Source of the DNA: Cyclobacterium salsum
GTDB taxonomy: Bacteria > Bacteroidota > Bacteroidia > Cytophagales > Cyclobacteriaceae
Assembly (NCBI RefSeq): GCF_010119245.1
Contig: NZ_WNKG01000006.1
Span: 124,001 to 188,000, forward strand
Direction: 5' to 3'
DNA: 64,000 nt
Below, piece by piece: positions 25,506-35,419 of this stretch. The number at the start of each line of letters is the position of its first letter. Positions within the stretch are counted from its first letter, which is position 1. Below the pieces are notes generated by a model, which worked only from the letters and a program-made list of their open reading frames with translations, searched no databases and was not told where the DNA came from. Both the position numbers and the translations under genes were made by a program.

Positions 25506-26756
25506 TCAATTGTTTGTAAGTTCTTTTAATATGTGGTTTTTAACGTCCACTTTTCGTTTATGAGCAGCGATTTTCCGTCGCATCATTTGGTCAAAATCGC
25601 TCTCTTGGGTCCTGAAATTTTCCGTATTTTCTTTGACGGTGTTCAATTCCCGCTGGTCCCTTGCAATTAGATCTTTTAGTAACCCGGATTTTATGGTGAC
25701 TTGTTCGTCTGGGTCTTTCGAATCAAAATCCGGGTACTTGGAATGACACAATTTATCCAGAAAAGACTTCTCGAATACGATTTCTGAAAAGAATACGAAG
25801 GAGCCAATACTTTGTTGTGCGTTTCTTGGTTTTTTTGGTGGGAGTTTCTTCCACTCCGCCTGTAGCCGTTTTGCTTGTGCCAGCTTCGTGTCATCAATCT
25901 TTCCTTTGGAAAGTCCTTTCATTTCTGTGGCCAACTTCTCAATTTTCTTTATCACCAACCCCGGACTGAGGCTGGGAGTATTCTGACTCACACGCTTAAA
26001 GCGGCTAAAGATGCGGTTATTTAACTTGGAAAATTCATCCCAAATGGGCTGTCTCTTAGCCGCCGGAACTCTTCCGGAGGCCTTCCATTGTTTCTGAATT
26101 TTCTTGCTGATTTCAAAGGCCGTTTTCGCGTCAGGTAGATCATGGGCCTCTCTCGCTTGTTCAAGCAAGCTTTCGTAAACCTTAATGTTCTGCTCTGCCT
26201 GTAACGCGAGTCCATCAAAATAGTTCTTACGGTTGCCGTAAAAAATGTCTAGTATATCCTGAAATTTTTTCTCTATTTCATCCTGAACTTCTTTCTCTAC
26301 CGGACCGGTTTTGAGCCATTTTAATTTTAACTCTTTAAAAGCTTCGGAAGCTTCTTTCCAATCCGTGCTATTTTTAATGGCGTCGGCTTCTTCGATCAGT
26401 GCTTTTTTTATTTCCAGATTTTTTTGCCGGTTGGATTGAATAATCTCTTCCAAGTAAGCTTCTTTTTCCTCAAGTTCCCGGATTAGGGCTGGAAAATCTC
26501 CCAAACCATCGTAGCTCATAAGAGCGTTTTTGAGGTGGATCAGTTTCATTAGGAACGACCCTTTATTTTGGTTTTCCTCAATGTCCTTTTTTAGGTTTTC
26601 TACCTTTTGCTTGATGGTTTCGTACCGGTCTTCGAAATAGCGAATGGTGGAAGCCTCATCCTCCTTCACCTCTCCGATGACACGGTCTTCTTGTCCCAAA
26701 AATCCTTTCAAGTAAATTTTGTCCTCTTTTATATATCCATAGGGATGCTCCGTCAT
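25506..26756 (-). CDS. DUF349 domain protein
   Basis: A 416-residue, highly charged, mostly helical protein with at least three DUF349-type repeats. Typical segments are TDWKEASEAFKELKLKWLKTGPV near 145, and the following KIQKQWKASGRVPAAKRQPIWDEFSKLNNRIFSRF near 225-260. The start is taken at ATG 26756 (MTEHPYGY); a TTG three codons upstream is the alternative. DUF349 proteins are predicted cytoplasmic coiled-coil proteins of unknown function. The gene is divergent from ettA. Confidence 0.86.
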   Translation of the reverse strand: MTEHPYGYIKEDKIYLKGFLGQEDRVIGEVKEDEASTIRYFEDRYETIKQKVENLKKDIEENQNKGSFLMKLIHLKNALMSYDGLGDFPALIRELEEKEAYLEEIIQSNRQKNLEIKKALIEEADAIKNSTDWKEASEAFKELKLKWLKTGPVEKEVQDEIEKKFQDILDIFYGNRKNYFDGLALQAEQNIKVYESLLEQAREAHDLPDAKTAFEISKKIQKQWKASGRVPAAKRQPIWDEFSKLNNRIFSRFKRVSQNTPSLSPGLVIKKIEKLATEMKGLSKGKIDDTKLAQAKRLQAEWKKLPPKKPRNAQQSIGSFVFFSEIVFEKSFLDKLCHSKYPDFDSKDPDEQVTIKSGLLKDLIARDQRELNTVKENTENFRTQESDFDQMMRRKIAAHKRKVDVKNHILKELTNN

Positions 26757-26886
26757 GATCAGCAAGGTTGGTTGTAATTCTGAAGTGGTTTTTCCAATTT
26801 CTGCAAATTAATTAATAATGCTTCATTTATCCTAAGAAAGCGGATTTTTTACCATCTTTGTTGATTGAATTAAACGCAAAAGAACC

Positions 26887-28566
26887 ATGAGTAACGAAAA
26901 AATAATTTTTTCTATGGCAGGGGTGTCTAAAATATATCCTCCACAGAAGAAAGTACTGAAAGAGATCTACCTCTCGTTTTTTTATGGGGCCAAAATTGGC
27001 GTACTGGGCCTAAACGGCTCCGGAAAAAGCTCCCTGCTTCGGATTATTGCCGGGGAGGATACAGAGTTTCAGGGGGAAGTCGTCTGGTCACCCGGCTATT
27101 CGGTGGGCATGCTGGAGCAGGAGCCTGAACTGGATCCTACCAAAACAGTAAAAGAAATTGTAGAAGAAGCCGTTGCCGATACGATTCAGCTGCTCAAGGA
27201 TTTTGAAACGATAAACGAAAAATTCATGGACCCGGCCGTCATGGACGACCCCGATGCCATGGATAAATTAATCCAACAGCAAGGCGAAGTACAGGAAAAG
27301 ATCGATGCAGCCAACGCATGGGAACTGGAGACCATGTTGGATAAAGCCATGGATGCCTTAAGGCTTCCTCCCGCAGATGCAAAAGTTGAAAACCTTTCCG
27401 GAGGGGAAAAACGAAGGGTTGCCTTGTGTCGCTTGCTGCTTCAAGAGCCGGATGTACTGTTACTGGACGAGCCCACAAACCACCTGGATGCGGAATCGGT
27501 GCTATGGCTGGAGCAGCATCTCAAGCTGTACAAAGGTACCGTCATTGCCGTAACCCACGACCGGTATTTCCTGGACAATGTGGCCGGATGGATACTGGAA
27601 CTGGACAGGGGAGAAGGGATCCCCTGGAAAGGAAACTATTCCAGTTGGCTGGAACAAAAGCAGGATAGACTGAAAAAAGAAGAAAAAACAGAATCCAAAA
27701 GACAAAAAACGCTGGAGCGGGAACTGGAATGGATCCGCATGTCACCCAAGGCCAAACAGTCCAAGGGGAAAGCCAGGCTAAATGCCTACGATAAACTGGT
27801 AGGTGAAGATGCCAAGGAGAAAGAATCCAAACTGGAACTCTACATTCCCCCAGGTCCGCGGCTGGGCAGCAAGGTCATAGAAGTAAAAGGGGTGTCCAAA
27901 GCATTTGGCGAGAAACTCCTGTTTGATGACCTGACCTTTTCCCTCCCTCAGGGGGGCATCGTGGGCGTAATTGGCCCCAATGGAGCCGGAAAGTCCACCT
28001 TATTCAATATGATTACCGGTAAAGAAAAACCCGATGCCGGTCATTTTGAAATAGGAGAAACCGTAGAGATCGCCTATGTGGATCAGGAACACGATGATCT
28101 GGATCCGAAGAAGTCCGTTTATGAGACCATCACGGATGGTAATGAATTTATCCCCCTGGGTAATAAGGAAATCAATGGACGGGCATACGTCAGTCGGTTT
28201 AATTTTGGCGGGGCCGATCAGGAAAAGAAAGTAGGGGTACTATCCGGAGGCGAAAGAAACCGGGTGCACCTCGCCATGACGCTAAAAAAAGGAGGCAACC
28301 TCCTGCTTTTGGATGAGCCTACCAATGACCTGGACGTGAATACCCTGCGATCCCTGGAAGAAGCCCTGGAAAATTTTGGAGGCTGTGCCGTCATCATTTC
28401 CCACGACCGTTGGTTTTTGGACAGAATTTGTACCCATATTCTGTCATTTGAGGGAGATAGTTCCGTGTATTGGTTTGAAGGGAACTTCTCTGAATATGAA
28501 GAAAATAAAAAGAAGCGATTGGGCGATGTGATGCCGAAGCGGATCAAATACAAAAAACTGAAGTAA
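26887..28566 (+). CDS. ettA: Energy-dependent translational throttle protein EttA (ABC-F)
   Basis: A 559-residue soluble ABC-F protein with two ATPase domains. The first has Walker [10 protein letters not shown] near 38, [15 protein letters not shown] near 169 and Walker [12 protein letters not shown] near 193. The second has GPNGAGKST near 362, [15 protein letters not shown] near 453 and [11 protein letters not shown] near 476. The linker (about 245-320) and the arm domain match EttA length, and EttA is the ABC-F type normally near 555 residues. It binds the ribosomal E site and gates entry into elongation according to ATP/ADP. Single gene ended by a terminator. Confidence 0.95.
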   Translation: MSNEKIIFSMAGVSKIYPPQKKVLKEIYLSFFYGAKIGVLGLNGSGKSSLLRIIAGEDTEFQGEVVWSPGYSVGMLEQEPELDPTKTVKEIVEEAVADTIQLLKDFETINEKFMDPAVMDDPDAMDKLIQQQGEVQEKIDAANAWELETMLDKAMDALRLPPADAKVENLSGGEKRRVALCRLLLQEPDVLLLDEPTNHLDAESVLWLEQHLKLYKGTVIAVTHDRYFLDNVAGWILELDRGEGIPWKGNYSSWLEQKQDRLKKEEKTESKRQKTLERELEWIRMSPKAKQSKGKARLNAYDKLVGEDAKEKESKLELYIPPGPRLGSKVIEVKGVSKAFGEKLLFDDLTFSLPQGGIVGVIGPNGAGKSTLFNMITGKEKPDAGHFEIGETVEIAYVDQEHDDLDPKKSVYETITDGNEFIPLGNKEINGRAYVSRFNFGGADQEKKVGVLSGGERNRVHLAMTLKKGGNLLLLDEPTNDLDVNTLRSLEEALENFGGCAVIISHDRWFLDRICTHILSFEGDSSVYWFEGNFSEYEENKKKRLGDVMPKRIKYKKLK

Positions 28567-28675
28567 ATTCCCCGTTGCCCGGGGAACGGGAGGTCAAGCT
28601 TTGAAAGCCTATCAGGTTTGCAAAATTTCGATTCTGATACGAAACTTCGAGAAAAGATTCTCAGGAAGGTAAATA

Positions 28676-28710
28676 GGGGGAGAAACCATTCGGTTTCCCC
28701 TCTTTTTTTT
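28676..28710 (+). terminator. Intrinsic terminator after ettA
   Basis: GGGG-A-GAAACC pairs with GGTTTC-CCC around the loop ATTC with one bulged base, followed by eight T residues (28703-28710). A weaker hairpin (TTCCCCG / CGGGGAA) lies just after the ettA stop near 28567-28585. Confidence 0.8.
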
Positions 28711-28777
28711 ATTTTCCCGTACAGGTTGTTTTGCTTTTTTGTTTCTTTGTGTCTGTTTAGCACCATTGCGGGAAATT

Positions 28778-30112
28778 ATGATGAGACAATTGCTATTGCG
28801 TCCGGGCGCTGGAGAACTGAATTACGAGATCAGGGGCATCGTTAAAAAAGCACGGATGATCGAAGATCTGGGGTATTCCATCACTTGGGAGAATATTGGG
28901 GACCCCATTCAGAAACACAATACCATTCCGGAATGGATGAAAGAAATTGTCGCGGATTTGGTTCAGGACGATCATTCGTACGGCTACGCAGATAGCAAAG
29001 GAATGATGGCCACGCGAACATTTTTGGCGGGTCTGAACAATCAAAAAGGAGGCGTTAAGATTGGCCCTGAAGACATCTTGTTTTTTAATGGCCTCGGAGA
29101 TGGGATCGCAAAGCTCTATCAATTTCTGATTCCAACGGCCCGAATTATTGGTCCATCCCCTGCCTATTCTACACACAGCTCCGCAGAGGCAGCGCATGCC
29201 AATACCCGTCCACTCACCTATAACCTGGACCCGGATAATAATTGGTACCCAGATATGGAGGATTTGTATAATAAGGTAAAGTACAACTCTTCGATAGTAG
29301 GTATTCTGATCATAAACCCCGACAATCCAACCGGGATGGTCTATCCAAGAGAAGTGTTGGATCGGTTTGTGGAATTAGCACGGGAATTCAATTTGTTGCT
29401 GATCGCAGATGAAATTTACCAAAACATCACCTATAACGGATATAAAGCCATCAGCCTGGCCGAGATTCTGGGCGATGACCTTCCCGGGATTTCCCTGAAA
29501 GGTATTTCCAAGGAGTTTCCCTGGCCCGGGTCCCGCTGTGGGTGGATGGAGTTTTATAATCAGCATACTTCAGAAGAATTTTCCAAGCTTTGTACTACTT
29601 TGGAGAATGCAAAAATGATCGAGGTTTGTTCTACTACCCTTCCTCAGCTTGCCATTCCCAAAATCATGAGCCATCCGGCCTATCAGGAGTACCGGAAAAC
29701 GGCCAACGCCGCCATCGGTACCCGAAGCCGTATTTTGGAGGAAGTATTGGGAGCAGTCAGCGGGATTAAGTTTAATAAAACCAAAGGAGCTTTTTACAAT
29801 ACGGTCATCTTTGAGGAAGGCGTATTGGATCACCAACAGTATTTACCCATTCAGGATGAGCGCGTTAAAAAGTACCTGGACCTTTGGCTTCAGGAAAAGG
29901 AGATGCCTCATGACAAACGATTTGTGTACAATTTGCTGGCGGCGGAAAGAATTTGCGTGGTTCCGGTCAGTTCCTTTTGTTCGGACTTGAGGGGATTCAG
30001 AGTCACGCTGCTGGAGGAAAACGAGGACGTCTTTCGAAATACTTTCGAAAGGCTGGCCCGCAGTATACATACCTACCTGAATTCTTCCAAAAACGTTTTG
30101 GTGGACTCGTAA
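28778..30112 (+). CDS. PLP-dependent class I/II aminotransferase
   Basis: A 444-residue fold-type I aminotransferase. It has the aspartate-aminotransferase plan: IINPDNPTGMVYP near 181 (cofactor and substrate binding), LLIADEIYQNITYNG near 208 (Asp to the pyridine nitrogen), and the Schiff-base Lys in KGISKEFPWPGSRCGW near 243. The C-terminal Arg is in LRGFRVTLLEE near 410. Start is ATG 28778 (or 28781), with GCGGGA upstream; the longer frame from 28739 begins at a TTG. Substrate is not evident; an alanine-type or aromatic aminotransferase is possible. Its last 110 bases overlap the end of the convergent phospholipase-like gene. Confidence 0.88.
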   Translation: MMRQLLLRPGAGELNYEIRGIVKKARMIEDLGYSITWENIGDPIQKHNTIPEWMKEIVADLVQDDHSYGYADSKGMMATRTFLAGLNNQKGGVKIGPEDILFFNGLGDGIAKLYQFLIPTARIIGPSPAYSTHSSAEAAHANTRPLTYNLDPDNNWYPDMEDLYNKVKYNSSIVGILIINPDNPTGMVYPREVLDRFVELAREFNLLLIADEIYQNITYNGYKAISLAEILGDDLPGISLKGISKEFPWPGSRCGWMEFYNQHTSEEFSKLCTTLENAKMIEVCSTTLPQLAIPKIMSHPAYQEYRKTANAAIGTRSRILEEVLGAVSGIKFNKTKGAFYNTVIFEEGVLDHQQYLPIQDERVKKYLDLWLQEKEMPHDKRFVYNLLAAERICVVPVSSFCSDLRGFRVTLLEENEDVFRNTFERLARSIHTYLNSSKNVLVDS

Positions 30113-31073
30113 GGCTGGTTTCATGTTGCCGGACTTTTAGAGATGGGTCCTTCGGAATAAAGATGCTATCGCTTTCCTCAGGGTCCTGCTCTATAAAAGG
30201 AGCATCCTTTCCAAAGTCTGGCTGGCCGGCTAGAATCCAGGCGGAATACCAAAAATCAGCAATGAGTTTGATGGTTTGCCGCATTTGCCTCTCCACCTGG
30301 CCAGCCAGCATCCGATGATAGGCCTCGCTGAAATCCCGGGAATATACCCGTGTATTGATGCCGCCTCGTTCTTCGAAACTGTATTTTTTATCGGCTGGAA
30401 ATCGATCATTTAGCAATGCCTCAAAACCCAGTACGGAGTCCAGGGCGGCATGCGATTGGGCAATCGTGCGCCAGATCACTTGCTGAGGGTCGGAGATATA
30501 TTCGGCTTTTCCTACAAAGAAATTGTAGCTTTCGGCATAGAGTTCCGGTAGCCTTGACTCCCAAAATCCATGAATTCCATATTGGCCCGTGAATTGTCCG
30601 TTGTAATTTTTGGTGGTATGGAGCGGAACGTGAATATCGCCCAGGTAATGCCCTAAATCCGCTGCCAGGCGAAGAATGACTTCCGTATCTTTTTGCTCAA
30701 AAGCCCGGACCAATTGTAAGAATGTCAGGTAAGTACTCCAGGGAGCGATTCCGGATTGGCGAAGGCTGTCTTCTCCTATAAGGGCTACCGCCTCCGGCCA
30801 GTACTGGGGTAAGATCTGAAGGGCGCTGTCGCCGTACACATCCAGGTCTATGAAATGTTTTTCAGCTTCCCCCTTGACGGCATACCGTCTGCGGTCCGGG
30901 TTTACTGCCTTTTCCCGTAAGTATCCCTGGTGCGGTTTGAAAAACACCATCAGTTCAGGTGGTAGCGAAAAAATGGCTTGCCTGTTGATCAGTTTGTGGG
31001 CATAAAACCCCCATGCCTGAAGCTGAGTGGAAGAAACCAGCAAAACCATGAGTAGATACACGATTCTCATCAT
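30003..31073 (-). CDS. Secreted zinc-dependent phospholipase C / S1-P1 nuclease-like protein
   Basis: A 356-residue protein with a cleavable signal peptide (about 1-19, ending LQA). The mature N-terminus AWGFYAHKLINRQA starts with Trp and an early His, as in the tri-zinc phospholipase C and S1/P1 nuclease fold where the N-terminal Trp binds zinc. Further likely ligands are in HFIDLDVYGD near 93, LGHYLGDIHVPLHTTKN near 140-156 and HGFWESRLPE near 168. Substrate (phospholipid or nucleic acid) is not evident. The last ~36 residues after the fold are read from the strand opposite the aminotransferase gene and look like run-on, so the native stop may have been lost. Confidence 0.82.
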   Translation of the reverse strand: MMRIVYLLMVLLVSSTQLQAWGFYAHKLINRQAIFSLPPELMVFFKPHQGYLREKAVNPDRRRYAVKGEAEKHFIDLDVYGDSALQILPQYWPEAVALIGEDSLRQSGIAPWSTYLTFLQLVRAFEQKDTEVILRLAADLGHYLGDIHVPLHTTKNYNGQFTGQYGIHGFWESRLPELYAESYNFFVGKAEYISDPQQVIWRTIAQSHAALDSVLGFEALLNDRFPADKKYSFEERGGINTRVYSRDFSEAYHRMLAGQVERQMRQTIKLIADFWYSAWILAGQPDFGKDAPFIEQDPEESDSIFIPKDPSLKVRQHETSLTSPPKRFWKNSGRYVYCGPAFRKYFERRPRFPPAA

Positions 31074-31152
31074 CAGATAGATTATTGCTGAATGAATTTA
31101 CAAAAAATCGCCTAAAATAGACAACCATTTCGAGTCCATATTTAGATAAAAG

Positions 31153-31184
31153 TTTTGCAATTAAAAATTAAACGCTTAAATTTG
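31153..31184 (+). promoter_or_regulatory. Promoter of rpsT
   Basis: TTTTG (31153-31157) and TAAATTTG (31177-31184) are 19 bases apart, matching the Bacteroidota -33/-7 pattern. The transcript would start near 31191, about 36 bases before the rpsT ATG. Confidence 0.75.
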
Positions 31185-31226
31185 CGATCCATAAAGAATT
31201 AGGACTAAAAGTTAATCATATAGCAT

Positions 31227-31478
31227 ATGGCAAATCACAAATCGGCTTTAAAGAGAATTCGTGCAAATGAAGCCAAAAGATTGAGGAATAGGTATCAGGC
31301 CAAAACCACCCGGACGTTTATCAAAAAATTGAGAAACACCGAAGACAAATCAGAGGCGCAGGAATTGTTGAAGCAGGTTACTTCCATGCTGGATAAGCTG
31401 GCGAAGAAAAATGTCATACATAGAAACAATGCGGCCAACAAAAAGTCGAAGTTAACAAAGCTGGTAAACGCTATTTAA
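31227..31478 (+). CDS. rpsT: 30S ribosomal protein S20
   Basis: An 83-residue, strongly basic protein with the S20 N-terminus MANHKSALKRIRANEAKRL and the C-terminal RNNAANKKSKLTKLVNA. It binds 16S rRNA early in 30S assembly. Length matches the family. It has its own promoter and terminator and is a single-gene unit, as is common. Confidence 0.97.
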   Translation: MANHKSALKRIRANEAKRLRNRYQAKTTRTFIKKLRNTEDKSEAQELLKQVTSMLDKLAKKNVIHRNNAANKKSKLTKLVNAI

Positions 31479-31505
31479 AAAGCGCGTTTTTTGAAGAAAG
31501 TAATG

Positions 31506-31534
31506 CCCTCCTGAGAATCCGGGAGGGTTTTTTT
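31506..31534 (+). terminator. Intrinsic terminator after rpsT
   Basis: CCCTCC (31506-31511) pairs with GGAGGG (31522-31527) across a 10-base loop, followed by seven T residues. It begins 27 bases after the rpsT stop. Confidence 0.82.
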
Positions 31535-31632
31535 GTGCTATTTTGTTAATTTTTTTAAAAGTATTCCTTAGATTGAAAGGGCGATGAATTTAGGAGGCAG
31601 ACAGGACAACCCTTATCCACTTATTTTTTACC

Positions 31633-32328
31633 ATGGAAGAGTACCAGTCGATACGTATTTCCGCCCTTGCGGAGGAAGATCGTCCTCGTGAGAAGTTACT
31701 TCTACGGGGAAAGGCGCAGCTATCGGATGCGGAATTGATTGCCATTTTGATTGGTTCGGGTACCCAACACCTAAGTGCGGTAGACCTTTCCAGGCATATT
31801 CTCAAAAGTGTCGACCATGATCTTTCCCAATTGGCAAAACTATCCGTCAATGACCTGAAGAAGTTTAAGGGAATCGGGGAAGCTAAGGCTATCAGTATCG
31901 TCAGTGCACTGGAATTGGGGAGACGGCGAAAAGATGCTGAACCCCAGAAAAAAGCAAAGATTACCTCATCCGCAGATGTCTACCGGCTGATGCGCCAGGA
32001 GATGCAGGATGAATCGGTAGAATATTTTTATGTTCTTTTTCTAAATCGTAGCAACTTTGTCATTAAAAAACAGCTAATTAGCCAGGGAGGGACTTCAGCA
32101 ACCATTGCCGATCCAAAATTGATTTTTAAATTTGGAATTGAGCAGTTGGCCAATGCCTTGATTTTGGTTCATAATCATCCCTCAGGCAATCTTAAGCCCT
32201 CTGCGGCAGATATTGGCCTTACTAAAAAACTTTGCCTGGTCGGTAAAAACCTGGAGCTTCCTGTTCTGGATCATATTATTTTCACGGATGTTGGCTATTT
32301 TAGCTTTGCAGATGAAGGCATGATTTAA
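31633..32328 (+). CDS. radC: RadC family protein (JAB/JAMM domain)
   Basis: A 231-residue RadC/YeeS protein. An N-terminal helix-hairpin-helix-like region (about 20-95, with KFKGIGEAKAISIVSALELGRRR) is followed by a JAMM metalloprotease-like domain with HNHPSGNLKPSAADI near 178-192, which carries the zinc-binding His and Asp, and a conserved Glu upstream. The family is named for DNA repair but its true role is unclear. It is 6 bases before the DUF1684 gene, so likely an operon. Confidence 0.92.
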   Translation: MEEYQSIRISALAEEDRPREKLLLRGKAQLSDAELIAILIGSGTQHLSAVDLSRHILKSVDHDLSQLAKLSVNDLKKFKGIGEAKAISIVSALELGRRRKDAEPQKKAKITSSADVYRLMRQEMQDESVEYFYVLFLNRSNFVIKKQLISQGGTSATIADPKLIFKFGIEQLANALILVHNHPSGNLKPSAADIGLTKKLCLVGKNLELPVLDHIIFTDVGYFSFADEGMI

Positions 32329-32334
32329 TTCCCT

Positions 32335-32952
32335 ATGAATAAGAAAAACCTATTTTGGGCCATCGTAGCCCTGGTGATTACAGCGTCCCTGGTGTATACA
32401 TTTACCGGTACGGAGGATCCGGAACTTTATCGAAATACCATTGAGGCAGAGAGAGAACGCCAATTTAAATATCTCAAGTATAATTTGGAGTCTCCCCTAA
32501 CGGATGAACAAAAAGACGAATTGGATTCACTGGATTTTTATCCCATTGATCCGGACTATAAGGTGCGGGCAAGGATGGAGCCGGTGGCCAATAGAAACAT
32601 AATGGAGGTGCCCATGACGGACGGAAGCGTGGAACGGTACATTCGGCATTCCTTTGCCGTTTTCGACCTGAAGGGAGAGCCGCTCAGGTTACTATTGCTA
32701 CAGGCAGAAGATGAAATGGATCGAAGGAATTTTTTTCTGGCATTTGCGGACGAAACTTCCGCCGATGAGACCTATGGGGGCGGACGCTATCTGAACCTAC
32801 GGCAGGATGGGCAATCCTCTATTACGATAGACTTTAATCTGGCTTATAATCCCTATTGCGCCTATAATCCTGATTTTGCCTGTCCCATTCCTCCCCGGGA
32901 AAATATTCTCGAAATACCGATCCGGGCCGGGGAGAAAAATTACGATAAATAA
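32335..32952 (+). CDS. DUF1684 domain protein, membrane-anchored
   Basis: A 205-residue protein with an N-terminal hydrophobic segment (about 7-23) that acts as an uncleaved anchor or signal peptide. It is followed by a DUF1684 domain: YPIDPDYKVRARM, GGGRYLNL, DFNLAYNPYCAYNPDFACPIPPREN near 163-187. The last segment, with Cys residues, is the hallmark of the family. Function is unknown. Placed right after radC. Confidence 0.87.
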   Translation: MNKKNLFWAIVALVITASLVYTFTGTEDPELYRNTIEAERERQFKYLKYNLESPLTDEQKDELDSLDFYPIDPDYKVRARMEPVANRNIMEVPMTDGSVERYIRHSFAVFDLKGEPLRLLLLQAEDEMDRRNFFLAFADETSADETYGGGRYLNLRQDGQSSITIDFNLAYNPYCAYNPDFACPIPPRENILEIPIRAGEKNYDK

Positions 32953-32954
32953 CC

Positions 32955-32984
32955 TTTCAGTAGAGGCCAATTATCGTAAATTTG
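32955..32984 (+). promoter_or_regulatory. Probable promoter of pheT operon
   Basis: TAAATTTG (32977-32984) fits the -7 consensus; the -33 box is weak (TTTC at 32955-32958, 18-base spacer). It lies just after the DUF1684 stop and 22 bases before the pheT ATG. Confidence 0.5.
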
Positions 32985-33006
32985 TCATTTAGTCAAAACT
33001 ACAAAA

Positions 33007-35418
33007 ATGAAAATTTCGATCAATAGACTCAAAGATTACATACCTTTTGACCAATCTCCGGAAGAAATTGCTGATCTACTGACAGCCTCTGGCCTGGAGG
33101 TGGAGGGCATCGCAAGCTATGAATCCGTTAAGGGAAGCTTGAAAGGAATTGTGGTCGGGGAAGTAATCAGTTGTGAACCACACCCGAATGCCGACAAACT
33201 TAGCCTTACCCTGGTGGATGTAGGAGATCGAATGCTGCCCATTGTATGTGGTGCACCGAATGTAGCCAAAGGGCAAAAAGTTCCTGTCGCTACCGTTGGG
33301 ACCACGCTTTATCCCAAAGAGGGAGGGTCCTTTGAAATTAAGAAAGCTAAAATCCGGGGAGAAGTTTCCGAAGGGATGATTTGTGCAGAGGATGAGTTGG
33401 GATTGGGGGCCAGCCACGAGGGTATTCTGGTGTTGGACACGGATTTGCCTAACGGGAGTCCGGTGGCTCCGCTATTCGAAATCAGCGAGTCGAAAGTACT
33501 GGAAATCGGGCTTACCCCCAACCGGGCAGATGCGGCCTCTCATTTGGGCGTAGCCAGGGACTTGAAAGCATTGTTGCGCAAGGAGCTCCATATGCCGGAC
33601 CTGTCCGGATTTTCCGTAGCTCGTGAAGATCGCACTTTTAAGGTGACGGTTGAAGACCAAAAGGATTGTCCCCGGTATGCAGGACTTACGATCAGCGGGG
33701 TGAAGGCAACTCCTTCTCCGAAGTGGTTGCAAGACTACTTGAAAGCCCTCGATTTGGAACCTATAAATGTAATCGTAGACATTACCAACTTCATCTTGCA
33801 CGATCTGGGGCAACCGCTTCATGGCTTTGATGCTGATAAAATAAATGGAAGCGAAATACAGGTCAGGAAATTGCCAAAAGGGACGACTTTCACCACCCTG
33901 GACGGTAAGGAAAGAATGCTGACAGGAGAAGAGCTTATGATTTGCGACAGCGAGGGGGGGCTTTGCATGGCGGGAATTCTCGGAGGGCAGCATTCCGGCG
34001 TTTCAGATAGCACCACCACTTTGTTTTTGGAAAGTGCCTGCTTTGGAGCAGATGTGATCCGAAAAGGTGCGCAGCATCATGGAATAAAGACAGACGCTTC
34101 CTTTCGATTCGAGCGAGGAACCGACCCGAACATGCCGGTTTTTGCATTACAAAGAGCGGCCATGCTGATATGCGAGTTGACAGGAGGAGAAGTCAGTTCC
34201 GGCATAGTGGACTACTATCCTGAGCCGGTAGCAGATGTCCGAATTCCGGTAAAATACCGCCATGTAGACCGGCTAATCGGAGCAGTGATCGACCGGAGCG
34301 AAATCAAAACAATCCTTGAATCACTGGATATCCGGGTGGAGCAGGAGACAGCGGAGGGGTTTCAGGCATTGGTGCCCCCTTATCGGGTGGATGTTACCCG
34401 GGAGGCGGATGTCATTGAGGAAATCTTAAGAATCTACGGGTTTGACTCCATTCCTTTGGAAGAAAATTACCAGTCGGAATACCTGGCGGAGCATCAGGAA
34501 AAAGACCGGAATAAGCTGCAGTACCGGGTTTCGGAAGCCCTTGCGGGCATGGGGTACAATGAAATCATTACCAATTCTCTGACTAGCGCTGCTTATTCAA
34601 TGGCAAGCGGGTTCCTAAACGCTGAAGAAGATGTAGTGATTCTGAACAAACTAAGTGAAGATCTGGATGTGCTACGGCAAACACTCCTGTACACGGGATT
34701 GGAAGTATTGGTACACAATATCAACCGGCGTCAAAAGGATTTAAAATTATTTGAGTTTGGGACCGTTTATTTCAAAAAGGCAAACGGATATAGGGAAGGG
34801 AAGCGACTTTCCCTTTTTCTAACCGGAAATTCCAACAAGGAAAACTGGATCCATCCGGTAAACGAGGTGGGCTTTCCGGAACTGTATGCGGTGGTAGAAG
34901 CACTTTTAACCAAGCTAAATATATCGCTGCCAGACGTGGAAATGGTTGAAGAGGAACCCTATACCTATGGGCTGGTATTGAGGAACAAGCAGCAGGAGAT
35001 TGGGAAAATCGGACTTTTGAGCCCAGCGGCAGCAAGGCAGGCATCTGTAAAGCAAGCCGTGTTTTATGCGGAACTGGATTGGGACAGCTTGGTTCGAATG
35101 GCTAAGGCGCAGGAAAAATTCAAGGAGATATCGAGGTATCCCGAAGTAAGAAGGGATCTTTCATTGGTGATTGATCAGCAGGTTAGTTTTGAGGAACTTC
35201 GGCAGATAGCGAATAAGGTGGGAGGAAAGCTGCTGAAGCGAATCAATGTTTTTGATGTGTACAAAGGAGATAAAGTGGAGTCCAATCAAAAGGCCTATGC
35301 GTTGAGTTTTTACCTTCAGGACGATCAACAGACCCTGACGGATAAAATGATTGATAAGACCATGAATAAATTAATGGCTGCCTTTGAAAAAAATGCAGGG
35401 GCATTGATCAGAAAATAA
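33007..35418 (+). CDS. pheT: Phenylalanine--tRNA ligase beta subunit
   Basis: An 803-residue PheRS beta chain. Domains in order: B1/tRNA-binding EMAP-like OB-fold (about 40-150, with EPHPNADKLSLTLVDVG), B3/B4 editing region (about 210-370, with NVIVDITNFILHDLGQPLHGFD), B5 (about 405-475, with DVTREADVIEEILRIYG), the catalytic-like core and the C-terminal ferredoxin-like anticodon-binding domain (about 710-803, with FKEISRYPEVRRDLSLVID). It forms the alpha2beta2 enzyme with PheS, which is not in this window. It is followed by two small genes with one-base gaps, so shares their transcript. Confidence 0.96.
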   Translation: MKISINRLKDYIPFDQSPEEIADLLTASGLEVEGIASYESVKGSLKGIVVGEVISCEPHPNADKLSLTLVDVGDRMLPIVCGAPNVAKGQKVPVATVGTTLYPKEGGSFEIKKAKIRGEVSEGMICAEDELGLGASHEGILVLDTDLPNGSPVAPLFEISESKVLEIGLTPNRADAASHLGVARDLKALLRKELHMPDLSGFSVAREDRTFKVTVEDQKDCPRYAGLTISGVKATPSPKWLQDYLKALDLEPINVIVDITNFILHDLGQPLHGFDADKINGSEIQVRKLPKGTTFTTLDGKERMLTGEELMICDSEGGLCMAGILGGQHSGVSDSTTTLFLESACFGADVIRKGAQHHGIKTDASFRFERGTDPNMPVFALQRAAMLICELTGGEVSSGIVDYYPEPVADVRIPVKYRHVDRLIGAVIDRSEIKTILESLDIRVEQETAEGFQALVPPYRVDVTREADVIEEILRIYGFDSIPLEENYQSEYLAEHQEKDRNKLQYRVSEALAGMGYNEIITNSLTSAAYSMASGFLNAEEDVVILNKLSEDLDVLRQTLLYTGLEVLVHNINRRQKDLKLFEFGTVYFKKANGYREGKRLSLFLTGNSNKENWIHPVNEVGFPELYAVVEALLTKLNISLPDVEMVEEEPYTYGLVLRNKQQEIGKIGLLSPAAARQASVKQAVFYAELDWDSLVRMAKAQEKFKEISRYPEVRRDLSLVIDQQVSFEELRQIANKVGGKLLKRINVFDVYKGDKVESNQKAYALSFYLQDDQQTLTDKMIDKTMNKLMAAFEKNAGALIRK

Positions 35419-35419
35419 A

